Shown piece by piece: positions 13,231 through 24,933 of a DNA stretch of 64,000 bases. Within the stretch, counting starts at the first letter, position 1. Each line of letters starts with the position of its first letter. This stretch comes from Lutraria lutraria (taxonomy: Eukaryota; Mollusca; Bivalvia; Venerida; Mactridae), in NCBI GenBank assembly GCA_964023205.1, contig OZ026835.1, positions 39,405,083-39,469,082 of the forward strand. Reading direction: 5' to 3'. Below the pieces are notes generated by a model, which did no database searches, had not been told where the DNA came from, and worked only from the letters and a program-made list of their open reading frames with translations. The position numbers were made by a program, and so were the translations under genes.

Positions 13231-16200
13231 CTTTATATAAAACGAAAAACACTCATTGTGAAATATGAACCAGGTCCCGAGGTTATAAAATTTGAGAACA
13301 GTCTTCGAGCTCTAATTTCAATTTCATTCTCAACGTATATGTATCATGGTTGCAAAATTCAGACCTGACAAATATTTTAACATGTGTTCAGATGAATTAC
13401 CCTTTAGACAAATGTATCAATAGCATCATCATTGTCTGATTATATCTAACATAAAACACGAAATGACAAGATATGAGATTTGAGCTCGGAGACGGATCTA
13501 ATGTTTTATAATATCAGAACAACATTGATATCTGAATATGAGTATATTAACACAAAAAGACACATCTATACAAAAATCCGTCGCTCTCCATAATATATCC
13601 TCAACTATCTACCCAAAGCCAACCAAACACTTACAAGCCGAAACAAGTCTTTCTTAATATTAAAGGCTCATTAGCGTTTTAAATTTAGCAATAAAAAACA
13701 ATAGATGAAATGATAGTAAAATATAAGAAATAAATGTTATATCCTCTAAAACATATTTACACAATGCCTTTCATTAGCCACATCTCGTAGAAATATTGTC
13801 AGACGCTTTTTCTTATGTTTTGCAATATCATTGAAAAAAATCTGTGATATATTTCTATGTGTACTTTGTGATTAAAAAAGGAAAATTTCGGAATTGCAAA
13901 TAAAATCTATTTTACTGATAAGATATCTTTCTAGGTAAAATAAGACCTTTAATTTTAACATCTAAAATGCTAATGGGGCTTTAAGCTAATACAAAAACTT
14001 ATTTGAGAAAACCCTTTTAAACAGAAAATTCACGGAAACAATTTTTTTCTTTTACTGTTCATGCATACGTCATGTATAGTTCATGAACAGTTCATGAAGT
14101 ATGTATAACAAGGAATTAGGAAGAAAGCTATAAATAAGATCAAAATAACTCTACTAATTTGCATTAACATTTACGTACCTAGGAATGTTTTATCGAGCGA
14201 ACTGACTTTGGACATAAATTTACCCTTGCGATATCATAACACAATGGAGACTAACGCGTATACCAAACTTGTACGAGGATCAGTAATAAAGGCCTGTCAC
14301 ATGGCTTTTAACTAAGCACGATAAGCTGCATAATGTGACATTTATGACACCACTACTGAGAGAGATGACTGGGAGGTTCTCCTGTTATCGAAGGCGTAAG
14401 ACAAATAAACTTTTATCGCTTAGCAATCGGAAGTCGCGAGATGCCATTAGGATGGAAGTCGGCAAGCATATTGAGCAAGCAGGGTGTTACGTTGAAGGAA
14501 TGCTGACAGGTATATTCACTGTTTACATTATAAACCATGGACGTGACATGATTTAATGAAAGACCCTCGTAAATACAATATGACCTACCAGTTCTGTTGT
14601 TGACAGGCCTTGGACGTCTATAAAAGCATATGGTCAGCATCAAGCAGAGGGATATGTAGCATCCCAAGGCTATCATCCTTCTCTGACGGCCAGTCCTGCG
14701 AAATGAAACAACAATGTGCCATGAATAGTGTCATTATTCGTATCGAAATGCATTCAGGGATTATATGATTGACATGATAAGTTTTGGGAAAAGCCATGAA
14801 ACTGGCCAAAATACAATTATAAATCACTAATTAACATAAATAATGACATAAGCCTCCGTCGTCTTACAATATCATTACATACAAACGTTATGAATAACAA
14901 TATAATGCTATACATATGTACACAAAAGATAATACCTTCAATGTTGTCTTATACAACAAAACATACATACATAGGGTGTTTCATAATATAGGTTACACTT
15001 TCAAAACGATGTAGCGCAAACACAAAGAATCAAATTGACTATATATTATATTGCTCATTTTAAAGGTCAGACAGTGTAGTTTTTCTCTGTAACGTTTGTT
15101 CGGGAAAATGTTTACGTTGTGACGTCTATTATGACGTCGACAAATGTTGTATGTTTCCAACATGTCGCTTTCCAGAGTAAAATGTCTGAACATTTTAAAG
15201 TTGTATTTTGAAAAAAATATCTAACAAAGATATATGCATATGTCCTTGCCGAAACAAAATACAAAGCCATGGTGACCTGTTACATGTAATTGTATTTATA
15301 AAGACGCTTGGTGCTTTGATTCTGATTCGATAGGCTGCAATACAAACCACCATATTAAGCATTTAGTCGTGAATGTAGTTTATGATTTGCCAACGCAGGG
15401 ACATGTGGACCAAAACTGTTACCTCGATCATTTGATCGATATCTTGAGAAAAAATCTTTTTCATAATATTTAAAATTGCAGTATATGATTTTTGCATATT
15501 GGAAAAAGTCCTCACATAATACTACACAATTGTAAGGTTATATTTGTCGTGAAATTGTTCAACCAAACATGTTAGTTTAGAACCTGCATCATTTATTATA
15601 GCTATTAGCATTCAATCATCCTCCGTTATACATTATAATATTTGTCTAAAATATGTTACACCTTTAAAAATATGTAATTATGTTGTATTATTATAAGCAA
15701 TATTGTATGCCATATTGACATTTTCTTTTTCCCTTTTGTTTCACGTGAATATTATTATATTTGTATTTATGCATACATTGTGACTATGTACTATTTGTAC
15801 TTGTCTAAATAAAGATATGTTCTGTTCTGTTCTGTTCTGTTAAAATAACAACAAGCCCTATCAGTTTATCAATAAAATTTATTCATATGGCTTCTTGAAG
15901 CTTAAACAAATTAAAGTAAACCAAACTTATAAACAATTGCGATAATGCCCAATTTCATTCATTACATCATTATGTAGTAACTATGACTATTTTATTAGTT
16001 ATTTACCATGTAGTAAATTGGACTGTTTTATTAGTTATTTACCATGTAGTAACTATGACTATTTTATTAGTTATTTACCATGTAGTAAATTGGACTGTTT
16101 TATTATTTATTCATCATGTAGTAACTAGGACTATTTTATTAATTATTTACCATGTAGTAAATTGGACTATTTTATTATTTATTCACCATGTAGTAAATTG

Positions 16201-19200
16201 GACTATTTTATTATTTATTCATCATGTAGTAACTAGGACTATTTTATTAATTATTTCATCATGTAGTAAATTGGACTATTTTATTATTTATTCATCATGT
16301 AGTAACTAGGACTATTTTATTAATTATTTCATCAAGTAGTAAATTGGACTATTTTATTATTTATTCATCATGTAGTAAATTGGACTATTTTATTATTTAT
16401 TCATCATGTAGTAACTAGGACTATTTTATTATTTATTCATCATGTAGTAACTAGGACTATTTTATTATTTATTCATCATGTAGTAAATTGGACTATTTTA
16501 TTAATTATTTCATCATGTAGTAAATTGGACTATTTTATTATTTATTCATCATGTAGTAACTAGGACTATTTTATTATTTATTCATCATGTAGTAAATTGG
16601 ACTATTTTATTAATTATTTCATCATGTAGTAAATTGGACTATTTTATTATTTATTCATCATGTAGTAACTAGGACTATTTTATTATTTATTCATCATGTA
16701 GTAAATTGGACTATTTTATTATTTATTCATCATGTAGTAACTAGGACTATTTTATTAATTATTTCATCATGTAGTAAATTGGACTATTTTATTATTTATT
16801 CATCATGTAGTAAATTGGACTATTTTATTATTTATTCATCATGTAGTAACTAGGACTATTTTATTAATTATTTACCATGTAGTAAATTGGACTATTTTAT
16901 TATTTATTCATCATGTAGTAAATTGGACTATTTTATTATTTATTCACCATGTAGTAACTAGGACTATTTTATTATTTATTCATCATGTAGTAAGTTGGAC
17001 TATTTTATTATTTATTCATCATGTAGTAACTAGGACTATTTTATTATTTATTCATCATGTAGTAACTAGGACTATTTTATTATTTATTCATCATGTAGTA
17101 AATTGGACTATTTTATTATTTATTCATCATGTAGTAACTAGGACTATTTTATTATTTATTCATCATGTAGTAACTAGGACTATTTTATTAATTATTCATC
17201 ATGTAGTAACTAGGACTATTTTATTATTTATTCATCATGTAGTAACTAGGACTATTTTATTATTTATTCATCATGTAGTAACTAGGACTATTTTATTATT
17301 TATTCATCATGTAGTAACTAGGACTATTTTATTATTTATTCATCATGTAGTAACTAGGACTATTTTATTATTTATTCATCATGTAGTAACTAGGACTATT
17401 TTATTATGTATTCATCATGTAGTAACTAGGACTATTTTATTATTTATTCATCATGTAGTAACTTGGACTATTTTATTATTTATTCATCATGTAGTAACTA
17501 GGACTATTTTATTATTTATTCATCATGTAGTAACTTGGACTATTTTATTATTTATTCATCATGTAGTAACTAGGACTATTTTATTAATTATTTCATCATG
17601 TAGTAAATTGGACTATTTTATTATTTATTCATCATGTAGTAACTAGGACTATTTTATTATTTATTCATCATGTAGTAACTATGACTATTTTATTATTTAT
17701 TCATCATGTAGTAACTAGGACTATTTTATTAATTATTCATCATGTAGTAACTAGGACTATTTTATTATTTATTCATCATGTAGTAACTAGGACTATTTTA
17801 TTATTTATTCATCATGTAGTAAGTTGGACTATTTTATTATTTATTCATCATGTAGTAACTAGGACTATTTTATTATTTATACATCATGTAGTAACTAGGA
17901 CTATTTTATTATTTATTCATCATGTAGTAACTTGGACTATTTTATTATTTATTCATCATGTAGTAAATTGGACTATTTTATTATTTATTCATCATGTAGT
18001 AACTAGGACTATTTTATTATTTATTCATCATGTAGTAACTTGGACTATTTCATTAATTACCCCATCATTTAGTAACATGGATTATTTTATCAATCACATC
18101 GGAATAAAAACTATTCGCCATGGTACTTACAATGTACGACCCGTATGTTCGTCCTCTTCTTCATCGGAGCTAAAAAAGGGAAGCAAAACTTGGTGTATTC
18201 AAGTCAGTTTGCAGAGTTATTAAATATAACTCAAGTATCTGGTTTTATTAAGCTATTGTTAAGCTATTAATCTTCTGTATTCATTCTGATCTGTAATAAA
18301 GTCTTAAAATTAGCTAGTCTTATAAAAAAAGACAAAATCTAACAAGAAATAATCTGGCAAAAAGATAAGTAAATACACTGATAAGAGGCAAATAGTATTC
18401 AAGTCATCCGAAAAAAACCCACGTGTAAAGGCAAACATGCCTTTCTAAAAATATATATATATACGGGGTATCTGTAAAGAAAAGTAACACGTTTGTACAT
18501 GTATAATGTCCCTTTAAATTGCATAAGAATACATAATATGATATAGATATGTAGGTCAATATGTAAGTTTTTGTGACAGAATACCTTTTTGATATGTTTA
18601 GAATTTGCACTTAAATACAACTTTGAAAACAAAAGTACATTTTTCATTCTCGACTTCGTGACGCATGCTGTCTTATAACATTCAAATACATAATCATTCT
18701 CTAGAAAATCCAAGCAAACTGTCTTATGTTCACACTGATTTATGTAATATCTATATGATTTTAACCAGGTTTTCACCAAACGATTTTAGAGTAACCGAAT
18801 GAGTCTCTTCGTGGAGATAATTAATAATGAAATAAACGATTTAACCGAAACTGCGTTTATCATTTCAGACAGAAATTGCACATTTTCATAACGTTTCAAA
18901 TCTAATATTACATTACGGTGTGGTTAATCATATAAGTATGTTATATCTAATAAAACTCTTGTTTCAAAGTAAATATGTTTATTTGCATTCTTTAATGGCG
19001 CAGTAAAAACGGTCTCAATATGCATTTTGTGCATAAAGAGATACTCGAAGTTGAATTATTCAGTTTTAGGATGTACAAAGACTTAATCCTCTGTACGTAG
19101 TCTAACTTTGGTTCGGTCTAAGCTTTCTCTCATGACCAAATCGAAATATTCAGTCAAACCTGTGGAGAAAGATTATAAACACAAATGTGACCTTTATTGA

Positions 19201-22200
19201 CACGTGACTTTTATTGACAGGTGAACTTTATTACCGGATGTCATTTTGCTCTAAATAATCAATGACGGTTCATATAATAATGACATTATGTAATATTGTT
19301 TTAGAGCAAATAATGATATATTTCTTATATTTTACAGTCATTATCTATTGTTCTCTATTACTAAATTCTAATGTGCCTTAAATTTGTAAAATACTACCAA
19401 TGAAATTACATCAAGTTGGTTTCATGAGCTACGTTAAACATTTGTTAATAAGAAATATTTTGTACTTATTCCATCTGAAGCCATAAAGATGTTGTTTTTA
19501 CAATCATACTCACGCGGCATCTGAAAGAAACAAACATAATATGGCTGGTCCGTTTTTTATAGTTACATGGATATATCATAGCTAAAATAGCGATTTTTAA
19601 CGCCATTTTCAACATTATTTCAGTTGTATAGTGGCGGGCATTTATCCTAACCAACTCACATGGATTTCACTAATAGGCAAGCTACCTCACATAAATCAGA
19701 GGTGGGTACAATTAACGAAGGATGTAACATTTAGAAACACTTTTAATGGAAATCCGTGGACTCACTATCTCATATGCATCTTATAAAAAGAAGTTGGATA
19801 CAAACAAACAACAAAAATTGATCAATGAAATAAATATTTTACAAAATCAGTACACTGATAATTATAATCTTATTAATGAAAAGAATAATGAATTAAAGGA
19901 ACTGAGAAAAAAAATTATAGAAGGTAAAATGATAAGATCTCGGGCTAAATGGATATCTGAAGGGGAGAAACCTACCAATTATTTTTGTAATCTAGAAAAT
20001 AGAAATTATGTTTCAAAATCAATGTCAAAATTATATTCAAAATCAGGAACACTTTTAAATGATCAAGCCGAAATTTTATCTGAAGTAAAAAGTCACTACA
20101 AACAACTTTATTCTAATAAAGAAACAGAAAATGTTGAACTTAATAATATTGTGGATTGTGAATATATAAGGAAATTAACAGATGCAGAAAGTCAAATGTT
20201 GGAAACCAACCTGTCATATGAGGAACTGCTTAATAGTCTTAAAAAATGAAAAATAATGCATCACCAGGTAGCAGCGGCTTTACTTCATCGTTTTATAAAT
20301 TTTTTTGGATAGATATTGGATACTATTTAACTAGATCTATTAATGAAGCCCTTATAAATAAAGAATTATCAATTACTTTTAAACAAGGTATTATTACCTG
20401 CATACCTAAGGGAGACAAGGATAAACTAGTACTATCTAACTGGAGACCAATCTCTTTACTAAACATCTCGTATAAAATCGCTTCTTCAGCAATTGCGTCC
20501 AGATTGAAAAACATTTTACCAAAAATTATAAATGAAGACCAAAGTGGATTTTTACCAGACCGTTACATAGGTGATAATATTAGAGTTATATATGATATCA
20601 TGTTTTACTTAGAAAAATACAAAAAGCCAGGAATGTTACTGTTGCTGGATTTTGCAACAGCTTTTGACTCTTTGTCTTGGAAATTTATGTACAAATCTTT
20701 AGCTTTTTTCAACTTTGGTCCACACTTAATAAGTTGGGTTAAACTTTTCTATACAAATGTTTGCTCTTGTGTTATAATAAATGGCCACTTGTCTGAATGG
20801 TTCACATTATATAGAGGCTGTCGACAGGGAGACCCTTTATCCCCATATTAATTTATTATATGTGCTGAAATTTTATCTATCTTAATCAGGCAAAATAAAA
20901 ATATTAATGGAATAAAAATTAATCAAACTGAATTCTTGATCTCACAATATGCAGATGACACAACCCTTATGCTAGATGGTACAGAACTAAGTCTAAGAAC
21001 TACAATGTCTGTTTTAAAATTCTATGCAAACATTTCAGGACTACATATGAATATTAACAAGACAAAAGCAGTATGGATTGGATCTTTTAAAAATAGAAAT
21101 ACTATAATATGTCCAGAGCTTGGTCTTAATTGGGAAATGAACCATTTTAAACTTTTAGGTATAACTTTTTCAAAAGATTTACATGTAAATGGTCTCACTT
21201 AACTATGAGTCAAAGATTCAAGAAATTATAAAACTGCTTGCAATCTGGAAAAAAAGAAATCTTACTCCGATTGGAAGAAATACAGTAATTAAAACCCTAG
21301 CTTTGTCTAAAATAAATTACCTTGTTTTGTGCTTACCAAATCCAAATGAGAATATGCTTAAACAGATACAAAATTTAATATATAGTTTCTTATGGAATGA
21401 TAAAAAAGACAAAATTAAGAGGAAATGTACCATACAAGATTTTGATCAGGGGGGTTTAAGAGTAATAGATATTATTGATTTCATGAAAGCCTTAAAAATA
21501 ACTTGGCTTAGGAGATACCTAATGATAAATTCAAAATACTTTAATTTAGTAGAACAGCTATGTCCAAATATTAATCAGTTTAGTAGTTTTGGTAATGATT
21601 TCATTAAATCAATATCTCATAATACTGAAAATAGTTTCTGGAAAGATGTATTAAATAGTTACAATGATTTGATAGACAGGTATAAGATAACTTCTTGGGA
21701 AGAAATACTATATGCACCTATTTGGCATAATAGAAGTTTTAAGATTGGAGGTACAAGCTTTTACTATAAAGCATTTTTAGAAAAAGGAATTTATTTGGTT
21801 TGTGACTTGATGAACTCTGATGGGAATTTCTATTCATATGAAACATTTTCACAAAAATTTAATGTAAAAACAATTTTTTTACAATATAATAGCATAATTC
21901 AGTCAATAAGATCCAGTTACAATAAGATAGAATTAATGCCAAAACCATTTGATAAAGAATTAATTTCCCAACCTACACAAATTAAGCTCATCACCTCGTC
22001 TAAAAAGGGATGTAGAAATATTTATGACAAATTACTAACTAAAAATAATACAATTTTAAAAGCAACAACAAAGTGGGAAGTTGACTTAAATTTACCTGAA
22101 CAATTTGAGTGGAAATATATTTATAAAATCCCTTTTAAGATTTCTAAGGACTCAAATTTACAATGGTTCCAATATAGGATTAATCATAGAATCTTAGGTA

Positions 22201-24933
22201 CAAACTATCTATTAACTAAAATGGGATTAAGAAATGATTCTTCCTGTACTTTTTGTCACCAAGAAACAGAAACTTTATGTCATCTTTTTTATAATTGCAA
22301 ATTTGTATCTTCTTTTTGGGAACATCTCAAAGACTGGGTCAATAATATCAAACCAGAAATAACCAATCTCTGGACAAAAACAGAACTGATACTGGGTAGT
22401 CCACTTTTATTAACATTAGCAAATCAAATTTTTAATCAAGTAATTATTATTGCAAAAAAGTATATATATTATTGTAAGATGAATGATACTTTCCCTACCC
22501 TTGCAAATTTTAAAAAGTACCTACTTACATATCTTAAGACGGAACAGTTCATGTCATGGAATTCTTTTAATATTGACCGTTTTAATAAAAAATGGCATTG
22601 TTTCATGACTGTATTACAGCAGGAAACCCCATAGTCCAAACAACTGTATCATTCTGTTATTTCATATTTGAAAACATGACCATATAAATGCACCTTAGGA
22701 TCATATAGCAGTAAGAGTTCTTGTGAACTAATGAAATTGTTTTTGATTTCTTCACTTAAAATTGAAACACTTACGCCATTATGAAACCTTACCTTCTTAT
22801 TTTTTTCTGTTTTTTTTATAGCTGTAACTTGAAAAATATTTGGTAGGATAATGTCTTTTTTCTAATAAAAACTAACCCTATTCATTGGTCGCATTATAAA
22901 ATAACACAAACTCTTGAATTTTCTATTATTATATTTGCTTGTACACATGTATTCATTCATTCAACAAATGTTCATCTTATTTATTATTTATGATTTAGTT
23001 AGGCAATTCATTTTTCTTTTCTTTTTCTATTTCTGCATATGAAAATTAATGTGCTCCTGTTAAGAATTAATAAGGCAAATTGTGGTCTAGTTCGTACTTT
23101 AAGCACTATTCATCATTAGACTAATACAGTAAGTGTTTTTTTTGTTGTGGATTAACTTGGTGATATAAATACACATGATTTTGATATATATAATTTTACC
23201 AAGGATAGTTTGGAAACTTTAAATTAGAACCATTAGATTTCTTCTATTCTTCGCTCTATTGATTTTTGAAAAAACGATAAATTACAAATAATTATTAGAT
23301 ATTGGTATATAAATTGAAAAAATGAGATTATCAAATACAATGTATTTTGTTTTTTGCCTGTAAAATAACTAACAACTATATTTACACTATATTTGTACCT
23401 ATATATATATATACTTGTGTTCTTTTATGGTGTGAAAATTGAATGTGGAAATAAATAATTACAAAAAAAAAAACATTTAGTGAGCTTCGCCCGGGGTTAG
23501 AACTAACAATCTCTTCATCAGCAGACCAAAGCTCTAACCACTGAGCTAACTGTGCGGGCTTAAAACATGTCTAATTCGTTTCCTATCAACATTCTAGTTA
23601 ATACGGCGATTTGTTTAAAGCTTGACAATGTAAATGAAGCGTTTTATCCTATTGGTTGATTTGGGGATCTATTGCCGTGTGAAATGGTTACTGATTAAAA
23701 AAACTACTGACTTGGCTTCGATACGTCTATTAGAAGCACTCCAGGTTTATTATCTTATATTTAGTTATCAAGTTTATAGTACAAGTATTTTGCTTCAGTG
23801 GGTTTTAAAGCAGTGTTTCAACGTTAATTCATTTATATACGGCTGCCAGTTCACCTTACTAGTTTTTCTAAACTGAATTCTAACCAGTACTAACTAACCC
23901 TTCCAACAGGAGATGGTAACTTCTCCATTATATCGAGGAATCTACATCATAGTCAAATTTTCATGAAGGGTATGACCATGCAGCCGAGACCGGGTTTCGT
24001 ACCCGGATCTCAGAGTTATAAGTCCAGCGCACTAACCACTAGAGCACAGCCGCGGTACACGCATTTTGTATTATAGTTATCTTACAGTTTCCATTGCTCT
24101 AGAATATTATAGAAATACAAATATAAATTAATTGCTGGCATGTATATATACCACAGAATTCCCAGAATGTATCCTTTCGAAGAATATCAAGATAAGTTCG
24201 AATGTAACGGTATTGTTTGACAAATATAGAAATCATAGATAATGAATGGATAAGTTACACTATTTTCCATGCTAATATATTTGATAACCTAACATTTTCA
24301 TTTGTCTTTACCAACCAAGCTGTAGTTTTACAAACAAGTTTTGGCTCAAACTCAACTTATTCCAATGTGTAATTAAACAATACATTTCCCTGTTTTATTG
24401 AATGCAATACAACTATATCCCACAATTTCAACTTAAATGTGTTCTTATGATAATTTTGATGAAATGCAATACAAGTTGTTTGAGTTTGTTACGAAATATG
24501 ATTTTTGACTCAAACTGAGATACATGAGTTTTGAGACTATTTGTCTGTTATATACCCTAAACAATATATGCTGCCATGTTTAAAATGTTCTAAGTATATA
24601 AAGAAAGAAATGGTAAGACACAAGATTTCACAGAAAATCGCGAGAGTCCATAATTTAGTTTCTGCTCATTTTTGTTCGCGAAATTTGGGCCAGATGTTAA
24701 TATCAATGCCTTAGTGTCATGACGGCTATAATTGCATAAGTTCTCGAATTGACTTATTGGAGAAAAGAGTTCCGTTAAAAAAAAAACATTAAACAAAATG
24801 TTTATAAAAAACATTTGGAATATCTTATAAAATTATATTAAATACAAATTCCCATTCCCCTGACTTAAGAAATAATCAAATACTTACATAAACCAAAATT
24901 CAGAAACAGTAATCCAACGAAAAATAAGTTCAT
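13070..24933 (-). CDS. PPY-A: five-exon gene for a small type I membrane protein with two PPxY motifs
   Basis: Joining 24,933-24,888, 19,520-19,514, 18,169-18,131, 14,695-14,589 and 13,230-13,070 on the minus strand gives 360 nt, 119 residues plus TAA. Every intron is GT-AG and the phases run 1-2-2-1. Residues 1-18 form a hydrophobic signal peptide ending LYAA. Residues 19-37 are a short, strongly acidic ectodomain (SDEEEDE) ending in RQRR, a furin-like site. Residues 38-56 are a transmembrane helix, followed by RRPR, so the tail should be cytosolic. The tail has SPPSY (88-92) and NPPLY (112-116), both PPxY, the known ligand type for WW domains such as those of NEDD4 ligases and YAP. The in-frame codon matching the first Met of PPY-B is ACG here, so Met at 24,933 starts the protein. 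No named family was recognised. Intron 1 holds a LINE and intron 3 a 2.1-kb minisatellite, so expression needs checking. Confidence 0.8.
13272..13517. mobile_element. MITE-like element ('CCCCGAGGTTATAAAAC' family) beside the PPY-A tail exon
   Basis: The left end 'aggtcccgaggttataaaa' and the right end 'atgttttataatatc' are degenerate inverted repeats. The 'gagctc' words inside are in the expected order. It lies in intron 4, about 40 bp from the tail exon. The same family occupies the same place in PPY-B and PPY-C, so it was inserted before the genes duplicated. Confidence 0.6.
13660..13985. mobile_element. TTAA-flanked MITE-like element in PPY-A intron 4
   Basis: Ends 'ttaaaggctcattagc' and 'gctaatggggctttaa' are inverted and bounded by TTAA. 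The interior matches the element at 3,417-3,748 in reverse orientation (shared words 'caatatcattgaaaaaaat', 'tgtgattaaa', 'agatatctttctaggt'). Confidence 0.75.
14589..14695 (-). CDS. PPY-A exon 4, transmembrane segment
   Basis: A 107-nt exon with acceptor gtttcatttcgcag and donor G|GTAGGT. It encodes the MIALGCYISLCLMLTICFY helix followed by RRPRPVNNRT. The counterpart is 107 nt in PPY-C and 113 nt (two extra codons) in PPY-B. Confidence 0.82.
15640..15843 (+). mobile_element. 3' tail of a retroelement ending in (TTCTG)n
   Basis: AT-rich sequence ending 'aaataaagatatg' and then four or five copies of 'ttctg'. A short pentanucleotide run after an AATAAA-containing 3' end is typical of truncated CR1-like LINEs and their SINEs. 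A related end lies near 39,840-39,935. No coding remnant is visible. Confidence 0.5.
15964..18098. repeat. 36-bp minisatellite, about 58 copies, in PPY-A intron 3
   Basis: Tandem array of a unit like 'tagtaactaggactattttattatttattcatcatg'-type sequence, mostly 36 bp, with 37-bp variants where 'attatttcatc' replaces 'tttattcatc'. Two main subtypes ('aactaggac' and 'aaattggac') alternate. Units are nearly uniform inside and degenerate at both ends. Because 36 is divisible by three it yields long repetitive ORFs (15,983-16,309 and 17,681-18,223), which are not genes. Short degenerate versions lie in the same intron of PPY-B and PPY-C. Confidence 0.95.
18131..18169 (-). CDS. PPY-A exon 3, acidic ectodomain
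   Basis: A 39-nt exon (phase 2 in, phase 2 out) with acceptor tgcttcccttttttag and donor GTAAGTACC. It completes Ala and encodes SDEEEDEHTGRT plus two bases. The counterparts in the other genes are also exactly 39 nt. It lies just beyond the end of the 36-bp minisatellite. Confidence 0.8.
18465..18660. repeat. Dispersed repeat, about 200 bp
   Basis: Begins 'ggggtatctgtaaagaaaagtaacac' in two pieces and includes 'ccctttaaattgca', 'agatatgtaggtcaa' and 'gacagaatacc'. It matches 32,455-32,685 in PPY-B and 50,408-50,625 outside the genes, so it is an interspersed element. No clear inverted ends or ORF. Confidence 0.65.
19151..19290. mobile_element. 'CAGTCAAACCTGTG' MITE remnant in PPY-A intron 2
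   Basis: The left end 'cagtcaaacctgtgg' is present with 'cctttattgaca' words after it. The right end is eroded into a fragment of the TTAA-type MITE at about 19,270-19,383. Confidence 0.55.
19514..19520 (-). CDS. PPY-A exon 2, 7-nt microexon
   Basis: ATGCCGC lies between a strong acceptor (tttgtttctttcag) and a strong donor (GTGAGTATG). It shifts phase 1 to phase 2 and supplies Tyr-Ala plus two bases of the next Ala, right at the predicted signal-peptidase site. It is conserved at 34,054-34,060 and 59,657-59,663. Confidence 0.75.
19735..23471 (+). mobile_element. 5'-truncated L1/Tx1-like LINE inserted in PPY-A intron 1
   Basis: A 3.7-kb non-LTR retrotransposon flanked by a 9-bp target-site duplication, aacatttag, at 19,726-19,734 and 23,472-23,480. 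The 3' end has AATAAA at 23,450-23,455 and then a short A-rich tail. The apurinic endonuclease half of the polyprotein is missing, so this is a 5'-truncated copy. The corresponding region in PPY-B (about 34,225-34,250) runs straight across the insertion point, which gives an empty site. The element lies opposite to the host gene. About 830 bp of AT-rich 3' UTR follow the coding part. Confidence 0.92.
19746..22634 (+). pseudogene. LINE ORF2 reverse transcriptase, broken
   Basis: The frame is open from the insertion edge. Domains in order: the linker before the RT (WISEGEKPTNYF); RT motifs NWRPISLLN, LLLDFATAFDS, GCRQGDPLSPY, the catalytic YADD (about 20,948-20,960) and GLHMNINKTKA; then the C-terminal region with a CxxC...H...C knuckle (CTFC...CHLFYNC, about 22,235-22,290) usual for L1/Tx1-type elements. 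Three defects are seen. A frame change lies in the A-run at about 20,240-20,250. A stop codon TAA at 20,849-20,851 follows LSPY, where Leu is usual. A frame change lies at about 21,195-21,205. The copy should be inactive. The clade call rests on motif appearance only. Confidence 0.9.
23481..24056 (-). mobile_element. Composite of two tRNA-like SINE units in PPY-A intron 1
   Basis: On the minus strand, 23,481-23,560 reads like a tRNA ('gttagctcagtggttagagc' A-box region, anticodon-arm-like 'tggtctgctgat', then a degenerate B-box). A second tRNA-like head at about 23,975-24,056 has 'ctctagtggttagtgcgctgg' and 'gggtacgaaacccgg'. The body words 'taaccagtactaacta' and 'ggtaacttctcc' recur at 34.57 kb and 60.49 kb. 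PPY-B carries the same composite with very high similarity. Transfer-RNA genes are not proposed, because the folds are imperfect and the copies are dispersed. Confidence 0.65.
24888..24933 (-). CDS. PPY-A exon 1, signal peptide
   Basis: Encodes MNLFFVGLLFLNFGL plus one base. The donor is T|GTAAGT (phase 1). The same exon and donor occur at 35,566-35,623 and 61,159-61,216. Confidence 0.82.

Noticed and set aside
13253..13258. Acceptor at ...aatgag| for the PPY-A tail exon
   Set aside because: It keeps phase in PPY-A, but the AG is TG in both PPY-B and PPY-C, so it cannot be the ancestral splice site.
13253..13300. Reading an in-frame TGA before the PPY-A tail exon as a disabling stop
   Set aside because: The acceptor that is conserved in all three copies and keeps phase lies downstream of it, so the TGA is intronic.
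15983..18223. Long repetitive ORFs of 108 and 180 residues
   Set aside because: They only reflect a 36-bp minisatellite whose length is divisible by three. The frame breaks wherever 37-bp units occur, and the composition is that of the repeat.
18399..18779. 126-residue ORF on the minus strand
   Set aside because: It runs through a dispersed repeat also found at 32.5 and 50.5 kb where the frame is not kept.
23481..23560. Functional tRNA gene on the minus strand
   Set aside because: The fold is imperfect, no clean anticodon loop is seen, and related copies at 6.7, 34.3 and 60.2 kb show it is a SINE head.
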